A stretch of 64,000 bases of DNA from Pseudomonas sp. MM211 (GCF_020386635.1 NZ_CP081942.1:3596001-3660000); one strand, 5' to 3'; shown: positions 28,373 through 38,762, numbered from the stretch's first letter. Numbers and translations are program-made. Notes: generated by a model from the letters alone, not told the origin.

Positions 28373-29260
28373 TCACGCGAAGAGCATGCCGAGGAAGCGG
28401 CCTATATACACGTCCCCCCGATAAGCCTCGTCCAGGCAAATCTGCGCGCGTGCCAGGTGACCATCGAGGCGTTCGCGCACCCTCTCCTCTCCATGCAGTG
28501 CCAGCAGGGTCGACTTACCGTCGTCCTTGCCCTGATCCTTGGCGTTGTTGGGGTTGGCGTCTTGCAGGTCATCGTAGAGCTGCACCGCATGGCCGAGTTC
28601 GACAGCGAAGCGTTGCAGTACGCTGCGCACCGGTTTGGGTGCGTCGCTGATCAGGTAGGCCATGTCCATGATCGCGCTGAACAGCACCCCGGTCTTGAGC
28701 TTGTTGGTTTCGGCGATCTCTTCTTCGGAGCGGGCATTCTTGCCATCGCGCAGATCCTGCAGCTGCCCCTGCACCAACCCCTGTGAACCGACCGTGTTGG
28801 CGACGATTTCCACCAGTTGAGTGCGCACCAGCGGCTTCAGCCCCTCGATGCTGGCGACCACGCCAAAGGCTCGCGCCAGCAAGGCGACGGCGGCGAGAAT
28901 GGCGATGTCTTCGCCGAACGCCAGATGCACGGTGGGCCGCCCGCGACGGATCTGGGCGTCATCCATGCACGGCATGTCATCGAGAATCAGCGAGGCGGCG
29001 TGCACCATCTCGATGGCGCAGGCCAGATCCAGTGCCTGACGCTGATTGGCGCCCAGGCCATTGGCGGCAAGCAGCAACAGCAGTGGCCGCATGCGTTTGC
29101 CAGGGGCCAGCGCACCGTCACGAACGGCAGCGGCTACCAGATCTCGTTCATTGCTGACGGCGGGCAGCAGTTCATCCAGCCGCCCCTCGATGGCACCGCG
29201 CAGTTGCAGCAGGTGCTCGGTGAATCCGCTGTCTATCGTTGCAGTCGCATAGGCTGTCAT
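28373..29260 (-). CDS. crtE: CrtE, geranylgeranyl diphosphate synthase
   Basis: A 295-residue polyprenyl synthetase making GGPP from FPP and IPP, the entry to C40 carotenoids. The first Asp-rich motif is DDMPCMDD (about residue 87), flanked by ACAIEMVHAASLILDD and IRRGRPTVH; the second is YDDLQDANPN. Lys/Arg for pyrophosphate binding are in GKRMRPLLLL. ATG 29260 is preferred to the upstream start because GAGAGGGA precedes it. It is transcribed away from fni-crtXYIB, unlike the usual Pantoea layout where crtE leads the same operon. Confidence 0.92.
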   Translation of the reverse strand: MTAYATATIDSGFTEHLLQLRGAIEGRLDELLPAVSNERDLVAAAVRDGALAPGKRMRPLLLLLAANGLGANQRQALDLACAIEMVHAASLILDDMPCMDDAQIRRGRPTVHLAFGEDIAILAAVALLARAFGVVASIEGLKPLVRTQLVEIVANTVGSQGLVQGQLQDLRDGKNARSEEEIAETNKLKTGVLFSAIMDMAYLISDAPKPVRSVLQRFAVELGHAVQLYDDLQDANPNNAKDQGKDDGKSTLLALHGEERVRERLDGHLARAQICLDEAYRGDVYIGRFLGMLFA

Positions 29261-29513
29261 CGTTCCCTCTCTTCTTCTGTATTCCCGCAACACTTGGACA
29301 CGCTTTCAAGTACTGCCAGGTCACTGCAACGAAGGATCCTGACACCGAAATGATCACAACTGAAGCCGGTTTGTAATGTTGGAACGTCTAGTGCGTGCAG
29401 TTGCCTGATAATGTGGCCAATTCAAGCCTAGCGGATGTCGATATGCTATTCGATCATTCCGCTCTGCACAGACCGCGTGCACCGCAAAATGATTCCTGCG
29501 CAATGGAGCTTGC
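29261..29513. promoter_or_regulatory. Divergent promoter region of the carotenoid genes
   Basis: 253 bases between crtE (minus) and fni-crtXYIB (plus). It must contain promoters for both sides. Part of it (29340-29470) is AT-richer than the surrounding genes. I see no clear operator or hairpin; the crtE ribosome-binding site (GAGAGGGA) lies at its left end. Confidence 0.5.
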
Positions 29514-30569
29514 ATGAATAATAACGACCTGAGTCGGCGTAAGGATGACCATCTGGATATCGTTCTGGATCGACACAAGGCGGCCACGCGTGTCAGCCCA
29601 GGCTGGTCGAACGTGCAGTTCGAACATTGTGCCTTGCCTGAGCTCGATCATGGGCAGATCGACCTGCGCAGCTCGCTGCTCGGCATCGCCCTGCAGGCAC
29701 CGCTGCTAATCAGCTCCATGACTGGCGGTGCCAACCGCTCCGAAGCCATCAACCGCCACCTCGCCGAAGCCGCCCAGGAGCTGGGCATTGCCATGGGCGT
29801 CGGCTCCCAGCGTGTCAGCCTGCAAACCGGCAACGACCAGGGCCTTACCCGTGAACTGCGCCGCTACGCGCCAGGTATCCCGCTGCTATCCAATATCGGT
29901 GCGGCGCAGTTGCTGGAGCCGCAAGGCCTCGATCTGGCGCGCCGCGCGGTCGATACGCTGGAAGCCAATGGCCTGATCATTCACCTCAACCCGCTGCAGG
30001 AGGCCGTACAGCCTGAAGGCGACCGCAACTGGCGTGGAGTGCTGACGGCGATCGCCCGCGTAGTGGCAAGCCTGCCCGTACCGGTGATCGTCAAGGAAGT
30101 CGGCGCCGGTTTGTCGGTATCGGTGGCACGCTCATTGGTCGAGGCCGGTGTGCAGGTCATTGATGTGGCGGGTGCTGGCGGCACCAGTTGGGCGGCCGTG
30201 GAAGGTGAACGCGCGGCGAACCCGGCGGATCGCGCCGTGGCCATGGCCTTCGCCGGCTGGGGGATTCCCACCGCGACAGCCGTGCAGTCGATACGCGATG
30301 CGTTGCCGGACGTGACGCTGATCGCCTCCGGTGGTGTGCAAGATGGCGTGGATGCTGCCAAGGCCATTCGTCTCGGTGCCGATATCGTCGGCCAGGCCGC
30401 TGGCGTGCTACCAGGGGCAACGTTATCGACTGAAGCGGTGATCGAACATTTTCAGATCGTTATTCGCCAACTGCGCACGGCGTGCTTCTGCACGAGCTCT
30501 GCCAACCTGGCCGCGCTGCGCAATGCCCGACTGCTCCCGACCAGCTCACTACGAACGACTCAAGCATGA
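29514..30569 (+). CDS. fni: Isopentenyl-diphosphate isomerase, type 2 (FMN/NADPH-dependent)
   Basis: A 351-residue type-2 IPP isomerase interconverting IPP and DMAPP. Signature blocks are [12 protein letters not shown] at the N-terminus, [10 protein letters not shown] (about 64), [60 protein letters not shown] and the FMN-phosphate segment [20 protein letters not shown]. It has the idi position of Pantoea agglomerans-type clusters. Its TGA overlaps the crtX ATG. The last 40 or so residues are poorly conserved in appearance. Confidence 0.93.
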   Translation: MNNNDLSRRKDDHLDIVLDRHKAATRVSPGWSNVQFEHCALPELDHGQIDLRSSLLGIALQAPLLISSMTGGANRSEAINRHLAEAAQELGIAMGVGSQRVSLQTGNDQGLTRELRRYAPGIPLLSNIGAAQLLEPQGLDLARRAVDTLEANGLIIHLNPLQEAVQPEGDRNWRGVLTAIARVVASLPVPVIVKEVGAGLSVSVARSLVEAGVQVIDVAGAGGTSWAAVEGERAANPADRAVAMAFAGWGIPTATAVQSIRDALPDVTLIASGGVQDGVDAAKAIRLGADIVGQAAGVLPGATLSTEAVIEHFQIVIRQLRTACFCTSSANLAALRNARLLPTSSLRTTQA

Positions 30570-31834
30570 CCCACTTTGCCGTCATCGCCCCGCCCTATTA
30601 CAGCCATTTTCAGGCGTTGCAAGCCTTGGCAGTCGAGTTACTAGATCGCGGCCACCGGGTGACCTTCTTTCATCAGTCGGACGCCGCCCATTGGCTCAGC
30701 GACCCGCGCGTTGGATTTCGCTCCGTGGGAGCCAGCAGCCACCCACCCGGCAGTCTGGAGCACACCCTGCGCCAGGCGGCGCGACCAGACACGCCGTGGG
30801 GATTGCGCAGAATCATCAAACAGATGGCGGGCACCACGGCCATGCTCTGCAACGAGCTGCCTGGGGCCTTCGCCGACAACGGAATCGAGGCGCTACTCTG
30901 CGACCAGATGGAACCGGCTGGCGGATTGGTCGGCGAAAGCCTGAGACTGCCATTCATTTCCGTCGCCTGTGCGCTGCCGGTCAATCGCGAGCCGGGGCTG
31001 CCACTGCCGGTGATGCCCTTCGCCTACGCCAGCGATGAGCGCAGCCAGCACATGTACCGTGGCAGCAGCCAGGTTTACGACTGGCTGATGAAGCCGCTGG
31101 GCAAGGTGATCAACGATGCCGCCCTGCGCCTGGGCATCGCGCCGCGCACCGCACTGCACGAATGCCTGTCGCCGCTGGCGCAGATCAGCCAGACCCTGCC
31201 CGGTTTCGATTTTCCGCGCAGCCAGTTGCCGGCGCACTTCCACGCGGTCGGCCCTTTGCGCAGCCCAACGACAGCGCATCCGGGTGAGTGGCCTATCGAC
31301 ACACAACGGCCTTTTTTCTTCGCCAGCCTCGGCACGCTGCAAGGTGACCGACTCGGCCTGTTCGAACGGATCGCCAGGGCTTGCCGCAGTCTCAACGGCC
31401 AATTGTTGATCGCCCATTGCGGCAAGCTCAATACGGCTCAGGAACAGCGCCTTATCGAGCTTGGCGCCACTTGGGTCACCGATTTCGCACCGCAACAATG
31501 GGCGCTGGAACAGGCCGATGCCGTGATTACCCATGGCGGCCTGAATACGGTGATGGATGCGATTGCCGCACGTACACCGATGCTGGTGATGCCGATAGCC
31601 TTCGACCAGCCGGGCGTCGCCTCGCGGGTGGCGTACCGAGGCATCGGGGTGCAGTTGAGTCGGCGGGCCAGCGCCTCACGTATCGCAACGGCGCTGCGCA
31701 CGTTGCGGGCAGAACCGTTGCCTGGCTTCGAGGCGCTGAGCCAAGAGCTGCAGCAGGCCGGCGGTGTGCCAAAGGCTGCCGATATCGTTGAGGCGGCGGT
31801 GCTACACCACGTCTCAGTGGGAGCCGAGCGCTGA
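30566..31834 (+). CDS. crtX: CrtX, zeaxanthin glucosyltransferase
   Basis: A 422-residue GT1 glycosyltransferase that puts glucose from UDP-glucose onto the hydroxyls of zeaxanthin. The N-terminal acceptor domain starts [20 protein letters not shown]. The nucleotide-sugar motif at the C-terminus is [20 protein letters not shown] followed by [10 protein letters not shown] and [14 protein letters not shown] 30566 overlaps the fni stop. Its presence predicts glycosylated, more polar yellow pigments at the membrane. Confidence 0.9.
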   Translation: MTHFAVIAPPYYSHFQALQALAVELLDRGHRVTFFHQSDAAHWLSDPRVGFRSVGASSHPPGSLEHTLRQAARPDTPWGLRRIIKQMAGTTAMLCNELPGAFADNGIEALLCDQMEPAGGLVGESLRLPFISVACALPVNREPGLPLPVMPFAYASDERSQHMYRGSSQVYDWLMKPLGKVINDAALRLGIAPRTALHECLSPLAQISQTLPGFDFPRSQLPAHFHAVGPLRSPTTAHPGEWPIDTQRPFFFASLGTLQGDRLGLFERIARACRSLNGQLLIAHCGKLNTAQEQRLIELGATWVTDFAPQQWALEQADAVITHGGLNTVMDAIAARTPMLVMPIAFDQPGVASRVAYRGIGVQLSRRASASRIATALRTLRAEPLPGFEALSQELQQAGGVPKAADIVEAAVLHHVSVGAER

Positions 31835-33000
31835 TGGCCTACGACCTGATTCTCGCTGGCGGCGGCCTCGCCAATGGTCTGATCGCCTGGCGCCTGCGCC
31901 AGCAGCGGCCCGACCTGCAAGTGCTGTGCATCGAAGAACAACCCAGTCTGGGCGGCAACCACACCTGGTCGTTCCACGATGGCGACCTGAGTGAAGCTCA
32001 GCACCGCTGGCTGGAGCCTCTGGTGGTGAAACGCTGGCCAAGCTACCAGGTGCACTTCCCCTACCTGTCGCGGGCCATGAACAGTGGCTATGCGAGCATC
32101 ACGGGTGAGCGTTTCGCCGAGGTCATCACCCCGGCGCTGGGTTCGTCCCTGCGCCTGGGCTGCACCATCAACGAGATCAGCCCCACCCACGTGACGCTGG
32201 AAAGTGGCGAGCGGCTCGATGCCCGGGCAGTGATCGATGGCCGCGGCGCCAGGCCGAGCAATAATCTGGTACTCGGCCAGCAGGCGTTCGTCGGCCAATT
32301 GCTACGCCTCGAGCGGCCCCATGGGCTGACTGCGCCGATCATCATGGATGCGCGGGTGCCACAGGGCGACGGCTATCGTTTCGTCTACGTACTGCCCTTC
32401 TCAGCGGACACACTGCTGATCGAAGACACCCATTACGTCGACAATCACCGTGCCTCCACCGAGCAGTTGCGCGAACACATCGCGGCCTATGCCAGTCAGC
32501 ATGGCTGGCAAGTGGCCGAGTGTCTGCGCGAGGAACAGGGTATTTTGCCAATCACCCTGGCTGGCGACTTCGACGCTTTCTGGGACGAAGCCGCCGGCCA
32601 GCCGCTGTCCGGTCTGCGCGCCGGGCTGTTCCACTGCACCACTGGCTATTCCCTGCCCCACGCCGTACGCCTGGCCGAGTGGTTGAGCAATTATCAGCTG
32701 CGTGACGCCGCCGCCCTGGCACGCGACCTGCGCGCGCATGCCCGAAGCGAATGGCGCAACCAAAACTTCTACCGCCTGCTCAACCGCATGCTGTTCCTGG
32801 CCGGGCGACCACAGGATCGCTGGCAGGTGATGCAGCGTTTCTACGGATTGTCCTCAGGGCTGATCGAACGTTTCTACGCCGGTAGCAACCCCTGGTACGA
32901 CCGTGCCCGAATTCTTATCGGCAAGCCGCCGGTGCCCGTTGACCAAGCCATGCGAGCGGCCGTGCGCCATTCCCCGCGGCATTTCGAGACTCGTTCATGA
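31834..33000 (+). CDS. crtY: CrtY, lycopene beta-cyclase
   Basis: A 388-residue flavoprotein-type cyclase forming the beta-rings of beta-carotene. The dinucleotide site is DLILAGGGLANGLIAWRL at residues 3-20. Other family blocks are GGNHTWSFHDGDLSE, RAVIDGRGARP, GYRFVYVLPFSADTLLIEDT, GILPITLAGD and LFHCTTGYSLPHAVRLAE. Start and stop overlap crtX and crtI by 1 and 4 bases, showing one polycistronic unit. Confidence 0.93.
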   Translation: MAYDLILAGGGLANGLIAWRLRQQRPDLQVLCIEEQPSLGGNHTWSFHDGDLSEAQHRWLEPLVVKRWPSYQVHFPYLSRAMNSGYASITGERFAEVITPALGSSLRLGCTINEISPTHVTLESGERLDARAVIDGRGARPSNNLVLGQQAFVGQLLRLERPHGLTAPIIMDARVPQGDGYRFVYVLPFSADTLLIEDTHYVDNHRASTEQLREHIAAYASQHGWQVAECLREEQGILPITLAGDFDAFWDEAAGQPLSGLRAGLFHCTTGYSLPHAVRLAEWLSNYQLRDAAALARDLRAHARSEWRNQNFYRLLNRMLFLAGRPQDRWQVMQRFYGLSSGLIERFYAGSNPWYDRARILIGKPPVPVDQAMRAAVRHSPRHFETRS

Positions 33001-34487
33001 ACCAAGCGAAAACAGCCATCGTCATTGGTGCAGGTTTCGGTGGACTGGCCTTGGCCATTCGTCTGCAGAGTGCCGGCATCCGCACTACCTTGCTGGAAAA
33101 ACGTGACCAGCCAGGCGGCCGCGCCTACGTCTACCGCGACCAGGGTTTTACCTTCGATGCCGGCCCGACGGTAATTACCGACCCCAGCGCCATCGAAGAA
33201 CTGTTCGCCCTCAGCGGCAGGAAGGTTGCCGACTACGTCGAGCTGCTTCCAGTCAAACCCTTCTACCGCCTGTGCTGGGAAGACGGCACGCAGTTCGACT
33301 ATGCCAACGACCAGGCCGAGCTGGACCGCCAGATCCAGGCCCTCAACCCTGGCGACGTGGAGGGTTATCAGCGTTTCCTGGCTTACTCCCGTGCGGTATT
33401 CAAGGAGGGTTACCTGAAGCTCGGCGCGGTGCCCTTCCTGTCGTTTCGCGACATGCTCCAAGTCGGCCCGCAACTCGCCCGCTTACAAGCGTGGCGTAGC
33501 GTCTACTCGATGGTCTCGAACTTCGTCGAGCACGATAAATTACGCCAGGCCTTCTCGTTTCACTCCTTGCTGGTTGGCGGTAACCCTTTTGCCACGTCCT
33601 CGATCTACACCCTGATCCATGCCCTGGAGCGTGAGTGGGGCGTGTGGTTTCCCAAAGGTGGCACCGGCGCGCTGGTAGAGGGCATGGTCAAGTTGTTCGA
33701 GGATCTCGGTGGCACCCTGGAGCTCAATGCTGACGTGGCCGCCATCGACACCGAAGGCAACCGCGCCACCGCCGTGCGGCTGCAAGACGGTCGTCAGTTC
33801 GCGGCCGACAGCGTGGCCTCCAACGCCGACGTGGTACACACCTATGCCAACCTGCTCGCCAAGCACCCGCGCGGGCGTCAGGAAGGCCGACGCCTGAAAG
33901 GCAAACGCTTCAGCAACTCGCTGTTCGTGATCCACTTCGGTCTCAAGCGCCCCCAGCCGCAGTTGCAACACCACACGGTGTGTTTCGGGCCACGTTATCG
34001 CGAGCTGATCGAGGAAATATTCAGCGGTCAAACCCTGGCCGAGGATTTCTCCCTTTACCTGCACGCGCCCTGCGTCACCGACCCCAGCCTGGCACCGCCC
34101 GGCTGCTCGAGCCACTACGTGCTGTCGCCGGTACCGCACTTAGGCAACGCGCCAATTGACTGGGAGGTCGAGGGCCCGCGCTACCGTGATCGCATCCTCG
34201 CCTACCTCGAAGAGCACTACATTCCAGGGCTGCGCGAAGACCTGGTGACCTGCCGGATCTTCACCCCCAATGATTTCCGCGATGAACTCTATGCCTATCA
34301 GGGCTCGGCGTTCTCCCTGGAGCCGGTGCTGCAGCAGAGCGCCTGGTTCCGCCCGCATAACCGTGATGCGCAGCTGAGCAACGTCTATCTGGTTGGCGCT
34401 GGCACCCACCCTGGCGCCGGCGTTCCGGGCGTGATCGGCTCGGCCAAGGCCACTGCGGGCCTGATGATCGAAGACTTACAGCCATGA
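32997..34487 (+). CDS. crtI: CrtI, phytoene desaturase (lycopene-forming)
   Basis: A 496-residue FAD-dependent desaturase that converts phytoene to lycopene. The FAD motif is AIVIGAGFGGLALAIRLQSA (residues 7-26), followed by EKRDQPGGRAYVYRDQGFTF and DAGPTVITDP. The C-terminal carotenoid-desaturase signature is NVYLVGAGTHPGAGVPGVIG. Length fits bacterial CrtI. It overlaps crtY and crtB by ATGA. It is probably a peripheral membrane protein. Confidence 0.94.
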   Translation: MNQAKTAIVIGAGFGGLALAIRLQSAGIRTTLLEKRDQPGGRAYVYRDQGFTFDAGPTVITDPSAIEELFALSGRKVADYVELLPVKPFYRLCWEDGTQFDYANDQAELDRQIQALNPGDVEGYQRFLAYSRAVFKEGYLKLGAVPFLSFRDMLQVGPQLARLQAWRSVYSMVSNFVEHDKLRQAFSFHSLLVGGNPFATSSIYTLIHALEREWGVWFPKGGTGALVEGMVKLFEDLGGTLELNADVAAIDTEGNRATAVRLQDGRQFAADSVASNADVVHTYANLLAKHPRGRQEGRRLKGKRFSNSLFVIHFGLKRPQPQLQHHTVCFGPRYRELIEEIFSGQTLAEDFSLYLHAPCVTDPSLAPPGCSSHYVLSPVPHLGNAPIDWEVEGPRYRDRILAYLEEHYIPGLREDLVTCRIFTPNDFRDELYAYQGSAFSLEPVLQQSAWFRPHNRDAQLSNVYLVGAGTHPGAGVPGVIGSAKATAGLMIEDLQP

Positions 34488-35485
34488 GCGCCGCCACGCC
34501 GGACGATCAGGCACTGATCGAGCACGCCAACCAGAGCATCGCCGTAGGCTCGAAGAGCTTCGCGGCGGCCTCGAAACTGTTCGACGAGCCGACCCGACGC
34601 AGCGCCGTGATGCTCTACGCCTGGTGCCGCCACTGCGACGATGTGATCGACGGCCAGGAGGCCGGCCACGACGCGGTGCCCATCAGCCGCCAGGAGGCCG
34701 AGCAGCGTCTGGCACACCTCAAGGCCCAGACCCACGCGGTGTATACCGGTGGCGAACTGGACGACCCTGCATTCGCGGCCTTTCGCCAGGTGGTGCTCGC
34801 TCACGACATTCCCGAGCAGCATGCCCTGGAGCACCTGGCAGGTTTCGAAATGGATGTGCTGGAGCGCCGCTATCGGAGCATCGACGACACCCTGCAGTAC
34901 TGCTACCACGTGGCCGGCGTTGTGGGCTTGATGATGGCGCGGGTGATGGGTACTCGAGATGAACCGACCCTGGATCGCGCCTGCGACCTCGGCCTGGCAT
35001 TTCAACTGACCAACATCGCTCGGGATATCGTCGATGATGCCGCCGTGGGTCGTTGCTATCTACCCGAACAATGGCTGGAAGAACTGGGGGTGCCGCGCGA
35101 TCAGGTCGCCGACATTCACCACCGGCCCGCCGTTGCGGTGCTCGGCCAGCGTCTGGTGGAACTGGCGGAGCCCTATTACGCCAGCGCCCAGGCAGGCCTA
35201 AGCGCCCTGCCCTGGCGTTCGGCCTGGGCGGTGGCGACAGCGGCGGCGGTCTATCGGCAGATCGGCATGAAGGTGCTGGACGCTGGCGATCACGCCTGGG
35301 ACGAACGCCTCTCCACCTCCAAGGCGGAGAAGATCGGTGCAGTACTGATCGGTTTGTGGCGGGCGCTTACGAGTCGCTTCGCGCGCTGGCCGGCTCGCTC
35401 CGGGAGCCTGTGGCAACGTCCGCATCCGTCTTGCGCAACGGTCCGTCATGCATCGCCCGCAACTGAGCCTTCAGACGCGCCGTAG
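34484..35485 (+). CDS. crtB: CrtB, phytoene synthase
   Basis: A 333-residue squalene/phytoene synthase condensing two GGPP molecules. Asp-rich motifs are RHCDDVIDGQE (about 47) and LTNIARDIVDDAAVGRCYLP (about 170). GSKSFAAASKLF is the substrate-binding start. The usual family end falls near GSLWQRP; here about 22 extra residues follow, encoded in the stretch that overlaps crtZ on the other strand (35367-35485). The catalytic parts are intact, so the enzyme should work. Confidence 0.93.
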   Translation: MSAATPDDQALIEHANQSIAVGSKSFAAASKLFDEPTRRSAVMLYAWCRHCDDVIDGQEAGHDAVPISRQEAEQRLAHLKAQTHAVYTGGELDDPAFAAFRQVVLAHDIPEQHALEHLAGFEMDVLERRYRSIDDTLQYCYHVAGVVGLMMARVMGTRDEPTLDRACDLGLAFQLTNIARDIVDDAAVGRCYLPEQWLEELGVPRDQVADIHHRPAVAVLGQRLVELAEPYYASAQAGLSALPWRSAWAVATAAAVYRQIGMKVLDAGDHAWDERLSTSKAEKIGAVLIGLWRALTSRFARWPARSGSLWQRPHPSCATVRHASPATEPSDAP

Positions 35486-35903
35486 AGGGCGCATAAAGAA
35501 AGCCGAAGGACACGCAGCGCTCCTTGCCCTCCACGGCATGGTGCATCAGGTGCGCCTGGTACAGGCGCTTGAGGTAGCCGCTGCGCGGCACGAAGCGAAA
35601 TGGCCAGCGGTGGTGCACCAGGCCGTCATGAACGACGAAGTACAGCAGGCCGTAGGCAGTCATGCCTGCGCCGATCCACTCCAGCGGGTGCATGCCCTGG
35701 GTTCCCAGGGCGATCAGCACGATGGCCAGCCCGGCGAATACCGCCGCGTACAGGTCATTCTTCTCGAACCAGCCTTCGCGCGGCTCGTGATGCGAGCGAT
35801 GCCAGCCCCACCCCCAGCCGTGCATCACGTACTTGTGGGCGAAATAGGCGACACCTTCCATCGCGGTCAGTGTGACGAAAAAAACCAGGGCATTGATGAT
35901 CAT
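35367..35903 (-). CDS. crtZ: CrtZ, beta-carotene 3-hydroxylase
   Basis: A 178-residue membrane di-iron hydroxylase turning beta-carotene into zeaxanthin. The His clusters are all present: HKYVMH, HRSHH, HDGLVHH and HLMHH. Start MIINALVFFVTLTAMEGVAY at 35903 matches the family; the longer frame upstream has no family features. It faces crtB and the two coding regions overlap by 119 bases at their 3' ends. Convergent crtZ is the standard arrangement in Pantoea, the long overlap less so. Confidence 0.93.
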   Translation of the reverse strand: MIINALVFFVTLTAMEGVAYFAHKYVMHGWGWGWHRSHHEPREGWFEKNDLYAAVFAGLAIVLIALGTQGMHPLEWIGAGMTAYGLLYFVVHDGLVHHRWPFRFVPRSGYLKRLYQAHLMHHAVEGKERCVSFGFLYAPSTARLKAQLRAMHDGPLRKTDADVATGSRSEPASARSDS

Positions 35904-36248
35904 CGTGCGACGAACCCTTGCAAACGGCTGGAGCCAGGCTGAAGGCGGTTGAAGCTGGCTGGCGACACGCGGTAATCCTTCAGGCGATTGTGATTTGATC
36001 GGATGCACTGCGCCCTTGCGGGCCTCTGCTATCGACACTCGGCAGCGCCCTGCGATCCATCTGCGTGCAGGGCACGGCGTTGCATATCGGGAACTGGCGC
36101 CCATCCTACAGCGGTTGATCGAATAGGCACAGAAAGTGACAGGGTAAGATTCGTCAGCTTGGCCGGCTTCCCTCCTGCGCATCTACCGTGAACGCGCATG
36201 GAAGCGATAAGCCACGAAGCCTGGCAGCGGCTTCGTGCACTCGTATCC
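35904..36248. other. Intergenic region between crtZ and galE
   Basis: 345 bases. It should hold the crtZ promoter (minus strand) and the end of the galE transcript. At 36213-36237 the arms CACGAAGCC and GGCTTCGTG form a 9-pair stem just downstream of galE, but no good T-run follows. I see no gene here. Confidence 0.5.
36213..36237 (-). terminator. Possible galE terminator hairpin
   Basis: Stem CACGAAGCC / GGCTTCGTG with a 7-base loop, 12 bases beyond the galE stop. The following minus-strand bases (GCTTATCGC) are only weakly T-rich, so termination is uncertain. Confidence 0.35.
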
Positions 36249-37298
36249 CTAGCTGGCCAGTTCCGTCACCGGCACCTTGACCCTGTCAGCCTGATAGCCT
36301 TGGGGATTACCCTTCTGCCAGCGCCAGGAATCGGTGAGCATGGTCTGCAGCCCGCGCTCGGCGCTCCATTGCAGCTCGTTTTTCGCCTTGCTCGGATCCG
36401 CCCAGCACTGGGCGATGTCGCCTGGGCGACGGGCCACGATGCGAAATGGCAGCGCGCGACCGATGACTTTTTCGAAGGCCCGCACCATCTGCAGCACCGA
36501 ATAACCCTGCCCGGTGCCCAGGTTCCATACCATCGAACCGCGAATATGGCCGAGCCGGTCGAGGGCACGCAGATGGCCATCGACCAGATCCATCACGTGG
36601 ATGTAGTCACGCACCCCAGTACCATCACTGGTGGCGTAATCACCGCCGTAGATGCTCAGTTGCGGCTGCCTTCTGACTGCCACCTGCAGCATGTAGGGCA
36701 GCAGATTGTTGGGAATGCCATTGGGATCCTCGCCGATCAGCCCCGACTCGTGGGCACCGATGGGATTGAAATAGCGCAGCAGCGCAATCGACCAGCGCGG
36801 ATCGGATTGGGCCAGCGCCTTGAGGACGTTTTCCGCCATCAACTTCGACTGCCCGTAGGGGTTGGTCGGAATGCCGGTGGGACTGTCCTCCTGTATCGGC
36901 ATGCTGACCGACTCGCCATACACGGTGGCCGAGGAGCTGAATACCAGCCTGAAGATGCCCGCATCGGCCATCGACTGACACAGGGTGATGCTGCCTGCCA
37001 CATTGGTCTCGTAATAGCGCAGCGGGTCGCGAACGCTTTCGCCAACGGCCTTCAAGCCAGCGAAATGCATCACCGCGGTGATCGGCCAGCGCCGGAACAG
37101 ATCGTCCAGCAAACCGCGGTTGCGGATATCACCCTTGATGAAGCGAGGCTGACATCCGGCGATGAGGGCCACGCGCTGCAGCGACGTTCGCGAGCTGTTG
37201 CACAGATTATCGAGTACCACGACCTCATGCCCGGCCTGCAGCAGCGTCAGCACTGCATGAGAGCCTATGTAACCGGCACCTCCGGTGACCAATATCAT
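36249..37298 (-). CDS. galE: GalE, UDP-glucose 4-epimerase
   Basis: A 349-residue short-chain dehydrogenase/reductase epimerase interconverting UDP-glucose and UDP-galactose. NAD site GGAGYIGSHAVLTLLQ at residues 6-21; catalytic Ser in FSSSATVYG and Tyr/Lys in NPYGQSKLMAE; ALLRYFNPIGAHESGLIGED and VRDYIHVMDLVDGH are GalE-type. Start 37298 has TAGGAG upstream. It is transcribed away from the glycosyltransferase-glf genes but would supply UDP-galactose, the substrate of the Glf mutase. Confidence 0.93.
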   Translation of the reverse strand: MILVTGGAGYIGSHAVLTLLQAGHEVVVLDNLCNSSRTSLQRVALIAGCQPRFIKGDIRNRGLLDDLFRRWPITAVMHFAGLKAVGESVRDPLRYYETNVAGSITLCQSMADAGIFRLVFSSSATVYGESVSMPIQEDSPTGIPTNPYGQSKLMAENVLKALAQSDPRWSIALLRYFNPIGAHESGLIGEDPNGIPNNLLPYMLQVAVRRQPQLSIYGGDYATSDGTGVRDYIHVMDLVDGHLRALDRLGHIRGSMVWNLGTGQGYSVLQMVRAFEKVIGRALPFRIVARRPGDIAQCWADPSKAKNELQWSAERGLQTMLTDSWRWQKGNPQGYQADRVKVPVTELAS

Positions 37299-37587
37299 GG
37301 TTGTCTCCTATGGGATCAGGTCGCTCGGTTGAAACCGCCCATGGATGTGCACTACGACACGGGTCGCCTGCATGGCAGGAAGAAGATCGACTACAGAGAT
37401 ACCGACGAGGGCCGCTTCGTACTAGTTCAGGTCAAGGGATGAACGCGTGATTCGCTGACCTTTGAGCCGAACTGTTGAACTGCCGGAAGCCGCACACCGT
37501 CCACCTCTCGCACTTGTCCGGTTAAGCGAAACGGCCGAGCTAGAGCCCCGGCGCTTCGCTTGTGGGGCTATTCGAGGAGGCGCGAAC

Positions 37588-38762
37588 ATGAGCTGGGCAG
37601 GATCCTTTCAAGGGCAGATCAGCAAGTCGCAAAGGCAGTCGAACGAGGCCGAAGCCGCTGTCATCTTCGACCCCGCCATCCCCACGTTGCTATGCCTCTC
37701 GCACCTGCGCTGGAGCTTCGTTTACCAGCGCCCGCAACACCTGATGTCGCGCTTCGTGCGTGACTACAACGTGCTGTTCTTCGAGGAGCCGATCGGCAGC
37801 GATGAACCCCAGCCCTGGCTGGAGGTGCGCCCCGAAGAAGGGGGCGTTCAGGTACTGGTACCGCGCCTGCCCCATGGACTGGATGCCCAGGCGAGCAATA
37901 CCGCCATCCGCGCGCTGCTGGATATCTACCTGGCCAGGCTGGAGGTCGATGACCTGCTGCTCTGGTACTACACGCCCATGAGCCTGGCGTTCTCGGCCCA
38001 TCTGCAACCGAGGGTGACCATCTATGACTGCATGGACGAGCTGTCCGCATTCCAGGGTGCCCCGCCAGAACTGGTCGAGCGCGAGCGCGAACTGCTGGCC
38101 CGTGCCGATCTTGTGTTCACCGGCGGCCACAGCATCTGGGAGGCAAAGCGCACGCTGCACGCCAACGCGCACGCCTTTGCCAGCAGCGTGGATATCGCCC
38201 ATTTCGCGGCTGCACGCCAGGCACAGAGCGATCCGCCGGATCAGGCCGAAATCGGCCGACCGCGCCTGGGTTTCTACGGTGTGATCGACGAGCGCTTCGA
38301 TATCGAGCTACTGCGTACCGTGGCGACGATGCGCCCGGACTGGCAACTGGTGATGATCGGCCCGGTGGTGAAGATCGACCCGACCAGCCTGCCCGAGCAG
38401 GCCAACATTCATTACCTCGGCAGCAAGACCTACGACGAACTACCCCGCTACCTGGCGGGCTGGGATGTTGCCCTGATGCCCTTTGCGATAAACCCGTCGA
38501 CACGCTTCATCAGCCCTACCAAGACCCCGGAATACCTGGCCGCAGGGCGCCCGGTGGTGTCCACGCCGATCAACGATGTGATGCGCAGCTACGGCGATTG
38601 TGGATTGGTGCTGATCGCCGGCAGTGCCGAGGAGTTCGTCGCTGCGTGCGAACAGGCATTGGCACTGGCTGCCGACCACGACGCCATGTTCGCCGCCGCT
38701 GACCGTGTGCTTGCAGGCATGTCCTGGGACAAGACCCAGGCCGAGATGAAGGAGATGATCGA

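Noticed and set aside
35400..35485. Possible frameshift at the end of crtB
   Set aside because: The extra residues could be a plain extension to the next stop. All conserved CrtB parts come before it and no alternative frame gives a better family end.
35904..36182. N-terminal extension of crtZ by about 90 codons
   Set aside because: The added residues are unlike any CrtZ, and MIINALVFF is the usual family start.
36198..37442. 414-codon open frame opposite galE
   Set aside because: Antisense shadow of galE with no recognisable protein features.
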